The notes beneath the pieces were generated by a model. That model had not been told where the DNA came from. It made no database searches and worked only from the letters and a program-made list of their open reading frames with translations. From the NCBI GenBank assembly GCA_903854185.1, contig CAINVP010000022.1:1-61752 (forward strand): a stretch of 61,752 bases of DNA. The letters run 5' to 3'. This stretch comes from an uncultured Actinomycetes bacterium (GTDB lineage Bacteria > Actinomycetota > Actinomycetes > Nanopelagicales > Nanopelagicaceae). The position numbers and the translations under genes were made by a program. Shown here one piece after another: positions 1 to 7,440 of the stretch; positions within the stretch are counted from its first letter, which is position 1, and each line of letters opens with the position of its first letter.

Positions 1-606
1 CAAGCAGTGCTTCCTATTCGCGGAAAGATCCTCAATGTTGAGAAGGCACGCATCGATAGAGTCCTTCAAAATAATGAAGTCCAGGCGCTTATTACAGCGC
101 TAGGTACTGGTATTCATGACGAGTTCGATCTTGCGAAGTTGCGCTACCACAAGATTATTTTGATGGCAGATGCTGATGTCGACGGCCAACATATCCGTAC
201 CTTGCTCCTCACCCTTCTCTTCCGCTTTATGCGTCCACTTATTGAGAATGGTTTTATTTATATCGCACAGCCACCTCTCTATAAGTTGAAGTGGGGCGGT
301 AAAGAGCCAGTGCAATATGCCTTCTCTGATAAAGAGCGAGATGGATTTATTAAACTTGGAATTGAAGGCGGTAAGCGCCTTCCTAAGGATGACGGTATCC
401 AACGCTTCAAAGGCCTCGGTGAGATGCCCGCAAAAGAGCTTTGGGATACAACCATGGATCCAGCGCATCGCGTTCTTATCAAGGTAACACTTGATGATGC
501 CGCCGCTGCCGATGATCTCTTCTCAGTTCTTATGGGTGAAGATGTAGAACTCCGCCGTAGCTTTATTCAACGCAATGCTAAAGATGTTAGGTTCTTGGAT
601 ATCTGA
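1..606 (+). CDS. gyrB: DNA gyrase subunit B, C-terminal part (5' truncated by window)
   Basis: This is the end of the ATPase/TOPRIM subunit of DNA gyrase, which introduces negative supercoils together with GyrA. The reading frame is open to base 1, so only the last 201 residues are present. The TOPRIM acidic motif DADVDG, which binds Mg2+ at the cleavage site, lies at visible residues 57-62. The C-terminal RFKGLGEM segment typical of GyrB follows. The stop codon TGA shares its A with the ATG of gyrA, so the two subunits are translationally coupled. The N-terminal GHKL ATPase domain lies outside the window. Identity is certain from the domain and the neighbour. Confidence 0.97.
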   Translation, partial: QAVLPIRGKILNVEKARIDRVLQNNEVQALITALGTGIHDEFDLAKLRYHKIILMADADVDGQHIRTLLLTLLFRFMRPLIENGFIYIAQPPLYKLKWGGKEPVQYAFSDKERDGFIKLGIEGGKRLPKDDGIQRFKGLGEMPAKELWDTTMDPAHRVLIKVTLDDAAAADDLFSVLMGEDVELRRSFIQRNAKDVRFLDI

Positions 607-3158
607 TGAGCGATAACACAACAGAAGAGACTGGTCACGGCCAAGCCGATCGCCAGGAGACCATCGACCTACAAGTTGAGATGGCCCGTTCTTATCTCGA
701 CTACGCGATGTCGGTTATTGTCGGTCGCGCACTTCCTGATATTCGGGACGGCTTAAAGCCAGTACACCGCCGTGTTCTCTATGCGATGTATGACGCGGGT
801 TACCGTCCAGATAAGGGCTATTACAAATCTTCCCGCATCGTCGGTGATGTTATGGGTAATTACCATCCCCACGGTGATACCGCGATTTATGATGCAGTTG
901 TTCGTCTCGCGCAATTCTGGTCACTTCGCTTTCCGCTCATTGATGGAAATGGAAACTTTGGTTCACCAGGAAATGATCCGGCTGCTGCAATGCGTTATAC
1001 CGAGGCGCGGTTAGCTCCACTTGCCATGGAGATGATGCGTGATATCGATGAAGACACTGTGAACTTCATTGATAACTACGACGGCCGCTCCCAGGAGCCA
1101 ACAGTCTTACCAAGTCGCTTTCCAAATCTTTTAGTCAATGGCTCTGCTGGTATCGCTGTAGGTATGGCGACAAATATTCCACCACACAACCTCACGGAAG
1201 TTATTGCTGCAACAGCATGGGCGCTAGATAACCCAGAAGCGACACCTGCTGAGACCCTGGAAAAAGCAATGTCCTTTATTAAAGGGCCAGACTTTCCAAC
1301 TAAGGCACTTATAGTTGGCCGCGAAGGCATTGAAAATACTTATCGAACTGGTCGCGGCTCAGTTGTTATGCGCGCCGTCGTTGAAGTTGAAGAGATCAAC
1401 AAGCGCACCTGTCTTGTTGTTACTGAGCTGCCCTACCAAGTAAACCCAGATAATTTGGCTCTAAAAATTGCCGAGCTCGTTAAAGATGGCAAAATCAAGG
1501 GCATCGCTGATGTCCGCGATGAGGGTAATGAGCGCTTAGGTCAACGCCTCGTCATCGTTCTCCGTCAAGATGCCACACCCAAGGTCGTGCTTAATAACCT
1601 GTATAAACACACCCAACTTCAAGACTCGTTCGGTGCAAATATGTTGGCGCTCGTCGACGGTGTCCCGCGAACCCTCCGCCTAGATGAGTTCATTCGGTTC
1701 TATATCGAGCACCAAGTCGAAGTTATTGTCCGACGTACGAAGTTCCGCCTCGCCGAACGTGAGCGCCGCGCACATATTTTGAGGGGTTACCTCAAAGCAC
1801 TCGACGCCCTTGATGCGGTAATTGCCCTCATCCGAGCCAGCCGCACACCTGAAGAAGCACGCACCGGTCTGATGAAACTCTTGGATGTAGATGAGATTCA
1901 AGCTAATGCCATCCTAGATATGCAGTTGCGTCGTATCGCAGCCCTTGAACGCCAGAAAATTAACGACGAGTACGAAGGTCTGATGGCCGATATCGTTCTT
2001 CTCAATGAGATTCTTGCTAGCCCTACTAAGCAGCGCGAGATCATTAAAGAAGAGCTCACTGAGATTGCAGAGAAGCATGGAAATGATCGCCGCACTCAGA
2101 TCATTGCCAGCGATGGTGATTTCTCGGTTGAAGATTTAATTCCAAACCAAGATGTCGTAGTAACAATTACTCGCTCTGGTTACTCCAAGCGAACTAAGGC
2201 CGACCTCTATCGCGCCCAACGTCGTGGTGGTAAGGGTGTGAAAGGTGCAGCGCTGAAGCAAGACGATATCGTCGAACACTTCTTCACAGCATCAACTCAT
2301 GATTGGCTATTGTTCTTCACTAATAAGGGGCGCGTCTATCGCGCTAAGGTGCACGAACTTCCTGATGCTGGCCGAGATGCGCGTGGACAACATGTAGCAA
2401 ACCTCTTGGCCTTCAAGCCAGATGAGACGATTGCTCAAGTTATCGGGATAGAGAACTACCAATCTCACCCGAATCTTGTTATTGCCACTCGCTCTGGAAT
2501 GGTGAAGAAGAGTCCATTGACCGAATATGACTCGCCACGCACAGGCGGATTAATTGCAATTAATTTAAAAGAGAGTGATGAAGTTGTATCGGCAGCACTT
2601 GTAAGCGAAGATGATGAATTGATTCTTGTCTCCAAATTTGGAATGTCACTTCGCTTCAGTGCAGCTGAAGCTTCACTCCGCGCTATGGGTCGTTCCACTG
2701 CTGGTGTGATCGGAATGAAGTTCCGTGAAGGAGATTCACTTCTTACGATGGCGGCAATTCCAGCCGAATCAATCTCACAATATGTCTTCACCGCAACTGA
2801 TGGCGGATATGCAAAGCGCACCTCAATCGGTGAATATCGCCAACAAGGCCGTGGTGGCATTGGTGTGAAGGCGGCAAAGATCGATGAAGATTCCCGTGGC
2901 ATGCTCGTTGGCGCGATGATTGTCGAACCGACCGACGAGGTCCTTGCCATCACATCTGGAGGAGTAGTCATTAGAACCCCCATCGAGGAGATTCGAGAGA
3001 CAACCCGAGATACTTTGGGTGTTCGACTCGTTAACCTCGATGAGGGCACATCTGTAGTCTCAATCGCTCTCGTTCGTGACGTTCCAGCTGGAATTGAGGC
3101 GGTTGAGGCGGCAGATCCAGCATCGCCGATTTCGTCAACAGATGAGGTCAACTCGTAG
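606..3158 (+). CDS. gyrA: DNA gyrase subunit A
   Basis: This is the breakage-reunion subunit of DNA gyrase, 850 residues, normal family length. The catalytic tyrosine is Y131 in the AMRYTEARL motif. The quinolone-contact region reads [10 protein letters not shown] around residues 87-96, with Thr at the position of E. coli Ser83 and Asp at that of Asp87. The GyrA box QRRGGKG that marks true gyrase, not topoisomerase IV, is at 538-544 and opens the DNA-wrapping beta-pinwheel domain. The last 25 residues form an acidic tail. The start codon overlaps the gyrB stop. Two tRNA genes follow on the same strand, an arrangement common in Actinobacteria. Confidence 0.98.
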   Translation: MSDNTTEETGHGQADRQETIDLQVEMARSYLDYAMSVIVGRALPDIRDGLKPVHRRVLYAMYDAGYRPDKGYYKSSRIVGDVMGNYHPHGDTAIYDAVVRLAQFWSLRFPLIDGNGNFGSPGNDPAAAMRYTEARLAPLAMEMMRDIDEDTVNFIDNYDGRSQEPTVLPSRFPNLLVNGSAGIAVGMATNIPPHNLTEVIAATAWALDNPEATPAETLEKAMSFIKGPDFPTKALIVGREGIENTYRTGRGSVVMRAVVEVEEINKRTCLVVTELPYQVNPDNLALKIAELVKDGKIKGIADVRDEGNERLGQRLVIVLRQDATPKVVLNNLYKHTQLQDSFGANMLALVDGVPRTLRLDEFIRFYIEHQVEVIVRRTKFRLAERERRAHILRGYLKALDALDAVIALIRASRTPEEARTGLMKLLDVDEIQANAILDMQLRRIAALERQKINDEYEGLMADIVLLNEILASPTKQREIIKEELTEIAEKHGNDRRTQIIASDGDFSVEDLIPNQDVVVTITRSGYSKRTKADLYRAQRRGGKGVKGAALKQDDIVEHFFTASTHDWLLFFTNKGRVYRAKVHELPDAGRDARGQHVANLLAFKPDETIAQVIGIENYQSHPNLVIATRSGMVKKSPLTEYDSPRTGGLIAINLKESDEVVSAALVSEDDELILVSKFGMSLRFSAAEASLRAMGRSTAGVIGMKFREGDSLLTMAAIPAESISQYVFTATDGGYAKRTSIGEYRQQGRGGIGVKAAKIDEDSRGMLVGAMIVEPTDEVLAITSGGVVIRTPIEEIRETTRDTLGVRLVNLDEGTSVVSIALVRDVPAGIEAVEAADPASPISSTDEVNS

Positions 3159-3167
3159 ATTTTGGGC

Positions 3168-3187
3168 TTACCCGTAAAGTCGGGTAA
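3168..3187. repeat. 7-bp inverted repeat after gyrA
   Basis: TTACCCG and CGGGTAA form a perfect 7-bp stem with a 6-base loop, ten bases after the gyrA stop. No T-run follows, so an intrinsic terminator is doubtful. It may act as an mRNA 3' end stabiliser or a processing site before the tRNA genes. Confidence 0.35.
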
Positions 3188-3236
3188 CCTTCCCACTTCA
3201 TCGTCCTGTTTTCGCAAGAACACCGGCCGCTGAGAT

Positions 3237-3311
3237 GGGCCTATAGCTCAGCCTGGTTAGAGCGCTTCCCTGATAAGGAAGAGGTCGGTGGTTCGAGTCC
3301 ACCTAGGCCCA
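3237..3311 (+). tRNA. tRNA-Ile (anticodon GAT)
   Basis: A cloverleaf can be drawn: acceptor stem GGGCCTA/TAGGCCC, anticodon stem-loop with loop CTGATAA giving anticodon GAT, and T-arm GGTTCGAGTCC. The discriminator base is A at 3311. CCA is not encoded (AC follows). It reads Ile codons ATC and ATT. It lies between gyrA and tRNA-Ala. Confidence 0.96.
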
Positions 3312-3384
3312 CGTTAGATTGCCAGTTCGTCTTGGTTGGTCAAAGTTATAGACGAACGGCTAGTATCTGACACCTCGTAACAAC

Positions 3385-3457
3385 GGGGACCTAGCTCAAT
3401 TGGTAGAGCACCGCCTTTGCAAGGCGGGGGTTAGGGGTTCGATTCCCCTGGTCTCCA
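3385..3457 (+). tRNA. tRNA-Ala (anticodon TGC)
   Basis: The acceptor stem GGGGACC/GGTCTCC contains one G-T pair. The anticodon loop TTTGCAA gives anticodon TGC, and the T-loop is GGTTCGATTCC. The discriminator is A and CCA is not encoded. It lies 73 bases after tRNA-Ile and is followed at once by a strong terminator, so both tRNAs probably share one transcript. Confidence 0.96.
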
Positions 3458-3463
3458 CTCAGA

Positions 3464-3491
3464 ACCCGTCGATAATATCGGCGGGTTTTTT
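3464..3491 (+). terminator. Intrinsic terminator of the tRNA-Ile/tRNA-Ala transcript
   Basis: ACCCGTCGAT and ATCGGCGGGT pair as a 10-bp stem (one T-G pair) around a 3-base loop, followed directly by a run of six T. This is the clearest Rho-independent terminator in the window. It sits 7 bases after tRNA-Ala. Confidence 0.85.
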
Positions 3492-3531
3492 ATTTCTCAT
3501 TACCGGTGAATAGGGATGGAGTGGGCAAGAG

Positions 3532-3987
3532 ATGAAGGAAGCGGCCGAAAAATATCGCCAAGCTACAGAAGAGCTCCTCACGCTTGCCCAATCAATTTCC
3601 ACAACGGGTCTCGACCGAAGAGATGAAGATGGCTGGTCACCGCGACAAGTGATTCACCATCTTGCCGACAGTGAGGCCCAGTCGTATGCGCGACTACGAC
3701 GATTGATAGCCGAGCCAGGGACAATGATTCAAGGCTACGATGAAAGTATCTGGGCTGAGAACAGCACACTTGGATATAAAAGTGAACCCATTGAGTCTGC
3801 TCTAGAAGTTTTCGCAGCTGTACGTAAAGCTTCCTATGAACTCATTCTTAGATTAACCACCACTGATCTTGAGCGATTCGGGGAGCACTCTGAATCCGGA
3901 AGGTATTCGATTAACGACTGGCTCACTAACTATATTAATCACCCAATCGATCACGCTAACCAAATGAGGAAGCAATTACGTGGCTAA
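3532..3987 (+). CDS. DinB-like superfamily protein
   Basis: This 151-residue protein has the four-helix pattern of the DinB/YfiT-like putative metalloenzyme superfamily. It has an N-terminal helix with WSPRQVIHHLADSE (about residues 37-50), where the His pair and Glu fit the first metal-ligand helix. A C-terminal segment, INHPIDHANQMRKQL, carries the later His residues. Members include thiol-dependent enzymes and proteins of unknown function; the substrate here cannot be told. A GGAG-type site lies about 10 bases before the ATG. The stop overlaps the start of a short YciI-like fragment. Confidence 0.75.
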   Translation: MKEAAEKYRQATEELLTLAQSISTTGLDRRDEDGWSPRQVIHHLADSEAQSYARLRRLIAEPGTMIQGYDESIWAENSTLGYKSEPIESALEVFAAVRKASYELILRLTTTDLERFGEHSESGRYSINDWLTNYINHPIDHANQMRKQLRG

Positions 3988-4096
3988 ACAATTTCTTATC
4001 TTTGTCATTGATAGTGCAACTGGTACCGCCGATGCGGGTGAAATGCTCGCTATTGATGCCTTTAATGAGAAGTTGATGGCGAATAACCACTACTAA
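3980..4096 (+). pseudogene. Truncated YciI-like (YCII/DGPF family) fragment
   Basis: A GTG at 3980, overlapping the end of the DinB-like gene by 8 bases, opens a 38-residue frame. It begins with a beta-strand like KQFLIFVIDSAT and continues with an EMLAIDAFNEKL helix. This resembles the first strand and helix of YciI-type ferredoxin-like proteins, which are usually about 90-120 residues. The frame stops at TAA just where the convergent gene ends, so the second half of the fold is missing. DinB-like and YciI-like genes are often neighbours, which supports a remnant. It might still be translated as a short peptide. Confidence 0.5.
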
Positions 4097-4653
4097 AAGT
4101 TGGTCGTCTTAACCAATCTACCGTCAGCCGCAAAGGTGGCCCACTCACCAGATTGTTCGCCATCTTTAAATGAGCCACTGCGCATAAGTGAGCCATCCAG
4201 CCGATAGAACTCCCACTTGCCGTGCGGGTTTGATCCTTTCATCTTGCCTTTTGCCTTCACGCCACCATTGTCGTAAAACTCGACGAAGAGACCATTCTTC
4301 TTCGGGTAACTCGCATTAATCTGCTTAATTCGAGTGAGCAATAACTTCTTCAAGAGTGGTTTTGGAAATGGCTTATCCAGATCAAAATGAATGGTTCCTT
4401 TAGAGAGAACCATCCCCTTCAACTCTTTCGCGTGAACCTCTGCAACTGAACCAGAGGAGGGAAAGAGACTGTTATGGTTCTTGAAACCCATAACATGGCA
4501 GAGATTCTCATCTCCGATCTTCAGCGTCGGCATACCCCAGGCGATATCTCTCCTCGCATGAGGAAAGAGCGACTCAACGCTCTCCAGTGTCACCAAGAGC
4601 GCCTTACGCTGGGCTGGTGGGAATGCTTTAAGCGCGGCAGTGAAGCTATCCAT
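4093..4653 (-). CDS. DUF1801-like domain fused to MORN/YwqK-type repeats
   Basis: The N-terminal 110 residues resemble the DUF1801 (YdhG/frataxin-like) fold: a helix rich in FPPAQRKALL, then AWGMPTLKIGDENL, then a segment rich in KGTIHFDLDKPFP. The last 60 residues hold repeats of the YwqK/MORN type: FYDNGGVKAKGKMKGSNPHG, then WEFYRLDGSLMRSGSFKDG, then WATFAADGRL. A longer frame begins at 4722, but I chose the ATG at 4653 for two reasons. The DUF1801 homology begins there, and a TAACCT box lies 7 bases upstream, matching the leaderless pattern of this genome. The gene converges with the truncated YciI fragment. Function is unknown. Confidence 0.7.
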   Translation of the reverse strand: MDSFTAALKAFPPAQRKALLVTLESVESLFPHARRDIAWGMPTLKIGDENLCHVMGFKNHNSLFPSSGSVAEVHAKELKGMVLSKGTIHFDLDKPFPKPLLKKLLLTRIKQINASYPKKNGLFVEFYDNGGVKAKGKMKGSNPHGKWEFYRLDGSLMRSGSFKDGEQSGEWATFAADGRLVKTTNF

Positions 4654-4660
4654 ATCGAAA

Positions 4661-4666
4661 AGGTTA
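4661..4666 (-). promoter_or_regulatory. -10 box for leaderless start at 4653
   Basis: TAACCT on the minus strand lies 7 bases before the ATG of the DUF1801-like gene. No -35 match was seen. Confidence 0.45.
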
Positions 4667-4760
4667 CCTCGCGCGGGTGAAAAATTGGTTCTCTTTGGCG
4701 CCCCTAGTACGCTTCCCCGCATAGTTAAACGAGAATTTAACCGAGAATTTAGGAGTCAAG

Positions 4761-5273
4761 ATGAGCACAGCAACACTTCATACAAACCAAGGCGATATCG
4801 TCATTGAGCTCTTCGCCGATCAGGCGCCAAAGACCGTGGCGAACTTTGTTGAGCTTGCACAAGGAAAGCGAGAGTGGGTTGATCCACGGACCGGCCAGAA
4901 GTCTTCAGCTAATCTTTATGATGGCACCGTCTTTCACCGCGTCATTGCCGACTTCATGATTCAAGGCGGAGATCCACTTGGTACTGGCACCGGCGGACCT
5001 GGTTATAAGTTTGCTGATGAGTTCCATGGCGAACTCTCTTTTGACCGCCCATACCTTCTTGCAATGGCTAACTCTGGCCCAGGAACTAATGGCTCACAAT
5101 TCTTCATTACTGTGGCACCAACTTCTTGGTTGACACGTAAGCACTCCATCTTTGGTGAAGTGAAGGATCCTGCTTCACAAGCAATCGTCGATAAGATTTC
5201 CAAGGTCAAGACCGGTGGCGGAGACCGACCAATTGAAGCGGTTGTAATCAACTCGGTAACAATCTCAGAGTAA
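4761..5273 (+). CDS. Cyclophilin-type peptidyl-prolyl cis-trans isomerase
   Basis: This catalyses cis-trans isomerisation of X-Pro bonds during protein folding. The 170 residues form a single cyclophilin domain with no signal peptide, so a cytoplasmic enzyme is expected. Family motifs are clear: FHRVIADFMIQGGDP (about residues 58-72, holding the active-site Arg and Phe), LAMANSGPGTNGSQFFIT (about 97-114), and a His in LTRKHSIFGEV. AGGAG lies 6 bases before the ATG. It is followed after 7 bases by the secreted exosortase-substrate candidate. Confidence 0.95.
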   Translation: MSTATLHTNQGDIVIELFADQAPKTVANFVELAQGKREWVDPRTGQKSSANLYDGTVFHRVIADFMIQGGDPLGTGTGGPGYKFADEFHGELSFDRPYLLAMANSGPGTNGSQFFITVAPTSWLTRKHSIFGEVKDPASQAIVDKISKVKTGGGDRPIEAVVINSVTISE

Positions 5274-5280
5274 CTAGCCT

Positions 5281-6315
5281 ATGTTGAAGAGTAGACCTTT
5301 ACTTCTTACTGCCATTTTTGCACTATCGCTATTTACATGCACTGCGCCAGCACATGCTGATGCGCCAGCAACAGTAAAGGTCTGCTCATCATCGCCTCAG
5401 ATATTTGGCATACTTGCTAATACTATAAATCCACCATGTAACGCCCCTGGCTTATTTAGCTCTACCTGGCATCTCTCCAATCAAGTGATTGATACATCAA
5501 CTCTCACAATGAATGTCTGTATGAGTAGTGATCCCACTGTGCGCTACTTCAATGTGCAGAGCACCTGTCGATATTGGCAGAAGGCATACACCTACTCACG
5601 CAAAGCTAACTCCTCAGTACCGCCAACTCTTGGCCTGATTACTCCAGGTATTACCACTACTGATATTGCGCTAAGTGATATCCATTGGAATAGTGATGCA
5701 CCGGTAAAATTATTTACAGTGAAGGCAATCAAAGCAGATAGTGCAACCAACACACCGCTTATTCAGAGCCTGCCTGCTGCGACAACTGCCAGTGGAGTCG
5801 AACTTCCACAAGTGTTACATGTGACTGGTTTGCTGCCTTCGACTCGATATACCTTTACAGTTTCTGCCACATCGGTTGATGGCACAACAAACGATTCTCC
5901 GCCATCTACGACCATTACGACACAGGATCCACTGCCAGCCGCGCCAGAGATCACCCTCTCTTCAGGCAGTGAAAACGTTTTTGCAACCACACCTCTTGTG
6001 GGATACACCATTACCAATAGCGGTGGTCCAATAGACCACTTCACAATCTCCCCTTCACTGCCGATTTTCATCGGCCTCTCTTTCGATCCGACAACTGGCC
6101 TCATTGCAGGAACACCAAATGGGGAGATACCGACAACGCCTTACTCCATCACCGCTGTTAATGCTGGTGGAACATCCACGGCCATTTTCACTCTGACAGT
6201 CACACCTATCATTGCTGGGCCGACTGCCACCACAGTTGGAACCCTCCTCCTCCTCACCTTCGCATGGGCGCTCTTTGTACTTATTCAACGTAGAAGATTT
6301 GCACGCTCGCGTTAA
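5281..6315 (+). CDS. Secreted FN3/Ig-like protein with C-terminal sorting-signal-like tail
   Basis: 344 residues. A signal peptide (about 1-26) is followed by a Cys-containing region, a fibronectin III-like domain (about 118-215, with LPSTRYTFTVSATS) and a putative Ig domain (about 222-308, with GLSFDPTTGLIAGTP). The C-terminus has three parts: a short Pro/Gly/Thr segment (about 308-318), a hydrophobic helix (about 319-335) and a basic end with RRRFARSR (337-344). That layout is typical of substrates of sortase, exosortase and archaeosortase systems. The stop overlaps the start of the exosortase-like gene by one base, pointing to an enzyme-substrate pair. No known recognition motif (PEP, PGF, LPXTG) is visible before the helix. 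Confidence 0.7.
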   Translation: MLKSRPLLLTAIFALSLFTCTAPAHADAPATVKVCSSSPQIFGILANTINPPCNAPGLFSSTWHLSNQVIDTSTLTMNVCMSSDPTVRYFNVQSTCRYWQKAYTYSRKANSSVPPTLGLITPGITTTDIALSDIHWNSDAPVKLFTVKAIKADSATNTPLIQSLPAATTASGVELPQVLHVTGLLPSTRYTFTVSATSVDGTTNDSPPSTTITTQDPLPAAPEITLSSGSENVFATTPLVGYTITNSGGPIDHFTISPSLPIFIGLSFDPTTGLIAGTPNGEIPTTPYSITAVNAGGTSTAIFTLTVTPIIAGPTATTVGTLLLLTFAWALFVLIQRRRFARSR

Positions 6316-6833
6316 TGAGATTAAGTCGAGCACAACGTTTAGCGGCGCTGCGTCTCGTCCTATCGGCAGTTGGTGTTCTCGCAGGCTTAACTCTGCCGAT
6401 GTTCTGGCTTCGTAACTTTCATGTCGATGCCATCTCTTCTCTCTTACACTCAACAGGTGTTGCTACACATCGCACGGGCCACTTCATTTTCACAGTCAAC
6501 TCAACTCCAATAGAAGTTACCAATGCCTGCACCTGTATTGAGGTCGCCTTCGCTGCGCTGCCCCTCATCTATCGATCGCAGTGGCGGGTTAAGTGGTCTC
6601 TTCCACTACTAGCAGTAGCGATTGCGCTCTTTGAAGCGCTCAATATCGCTCGTCTCTATCTCGGTCTCTTCCTCTATGCGTATGGTCTCTCATGGAACGT
6701 TACACATGTCATTCCTTCTGGCGTCTTTTATTTTCTTATTCTTTACCCGGTGCTGAGAGTTGGTGGTTGGGTTCGGAGAGACCCCGTGAAGTACATGGTT
6801 CTCTCCCTACCGGATTCCCCCAAAGGCACCTAG
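6315..6833 (+). CDS. Exosortase/archaeosortase-like membrane transpeptidase
   Basis: This 172-residue multi-pass membrane protein has the core layout of the exosortase/archaeosortase family, cysteine transpeptidases that cut and re-anchor proteins at the outer face of the membrane. The predicted triad is visible: Cys72 in NACTCIE (Cys74 is an alternative), Arg113 in LNIARLYLG, and His131 in THVIPSG. The N-terminal helix (about 12-32) and the external segment before Cys72 also fit. It is shorter than most exosortases and close to the minimal catalytic core. It overlaps the upstream secreted gene (TAATG) and precedes a rhomboid protease by 13 bases. The activity is inferred from the motifs only. 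Confidence 0.72.
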   Translation: MRLSRAQRLAALRLVLSAVGVLAGLTLPMFWLRNFHVDAISSLLHSTGVATHRTGHFIFTVNSTPIEVTNACTCIEVAFAALPLIYRSQWRVKWSLPLLAVAIALFEALNIARLYLGLFLYAYGLSWNVTHVIPSGVFYFLILYPVLRVGGWVRRDPVKYMVLSLPDSPKGT

Positions 6834-6834
6834 T

Positions 6835-6840
6835 TATACT
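6835..6840 (+). promoter_or_regulatory. -10 box for leaderless rhomboid mRNA
   Basis: TATACT ends 6 bases before the ATG at 6847, so transcription would begin at or next to the start codon. No -35 match was seen. Confidence 0.5.
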
Positions 6841-6846
6841 CCTGGC

Positions 6847-7440
6847 ATGGCTTACACAATGAGGAATCGTTCGATAACAGATTCGCTGATTATTGTTATT
6901 GCCGGCTTCTTTATTGCCGCTCAATATCTCTATCCACATTTAGAAGAGCATCTCTTCCTTATAAAGAGAGCTCTCTTATCAGATGGAGCTCCTCATGGGA
7001 CCGCTTTCAATGAATGGTGGCGCCTCTTTACTGTGGCGCTCACCCATGCCAGTTGGATTCATTTGGTGATGAATATGCTCTTCTTTCACCAAATCGGCAC
7101 AGTAGTTGAAGCCTATTTTGGAAGAGTTAAATATCTACTCCTCTTAACTCTCTCACTTCTTGGGGCATCACTACTCTCAAATTACTTCGCCCTCGATAAC
7201 GTTCCGGCCGTTGGTGCATCAGGAATGATCTACGGCCTCTTCGGCGCCTTTATCGTCATCAGCAAGCGAGTAGGCGCAGATCAACGCTCTATCTACATCA
7301 CCCTTGCGCTCAACCTGGCAATCAGCTTCGGCATCCCAGGTATCGATTGGCACGCCCACATCGGCGGCCTGATCTCTGGTGCGTTAGTTGCTTACCTGCT
7401 CTTGCTTAACGGACCGAAGCAGCGCTTGCGCAACATCTAG
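6847..7440 (+). CDS. Rhomboid family intramembrane serine protease
   Basis: This 197-residue membrane protein has the six-helix rhomboid core, which cuts transmembrane helices within the bilayer. The catalytic dyad is Ser125 in GASG (123-126) and His171 in AHIGG. His72 and Asn76 in WIHLVMNM form the expected oxyanion side. An N-terminal helix at about 12-30 precedes the WWRLFT motif. The gene follows an exosortase-like gene by 13 bases but has its own TATACT box. Its 3' end overlaps the convergent iron-sulfur protein gene by 57 bases. The substrate is unknown. Confidence 0.92.
   Translation: MAYTMRNRSITDSLIIVIAGFFIAAQYLYPHLEEHLFLIKRALLSDGAPHGTAFNEWWRLFTVALTHASWIHLVMNMLFFHQIGTVVEAYFGRVKYLLLLTLSLLGASLLSNYFALDNVPAVGASGMIYGLFGAFIVISKRVGADQRSIYITLALNLAISFGIPGIDWHAHIGGLISGALVAYLLLLNGPKQRLRNI

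Noticed and set aside
2465-3223. A 252-residue open frame on the minus strand across the end of gyrA
   Set aside because: It lies fully over the conserved gyrA frame, is rich in Ser, Arg and Pro as expected for a shadow frame, and shows no family motif.
6055-6453. Minus-strand open frame over the exosortase pair junction
   Set aside because: Both plus-strand genes have signal peptide, domain or catalytic motifs; the minus frame has none.
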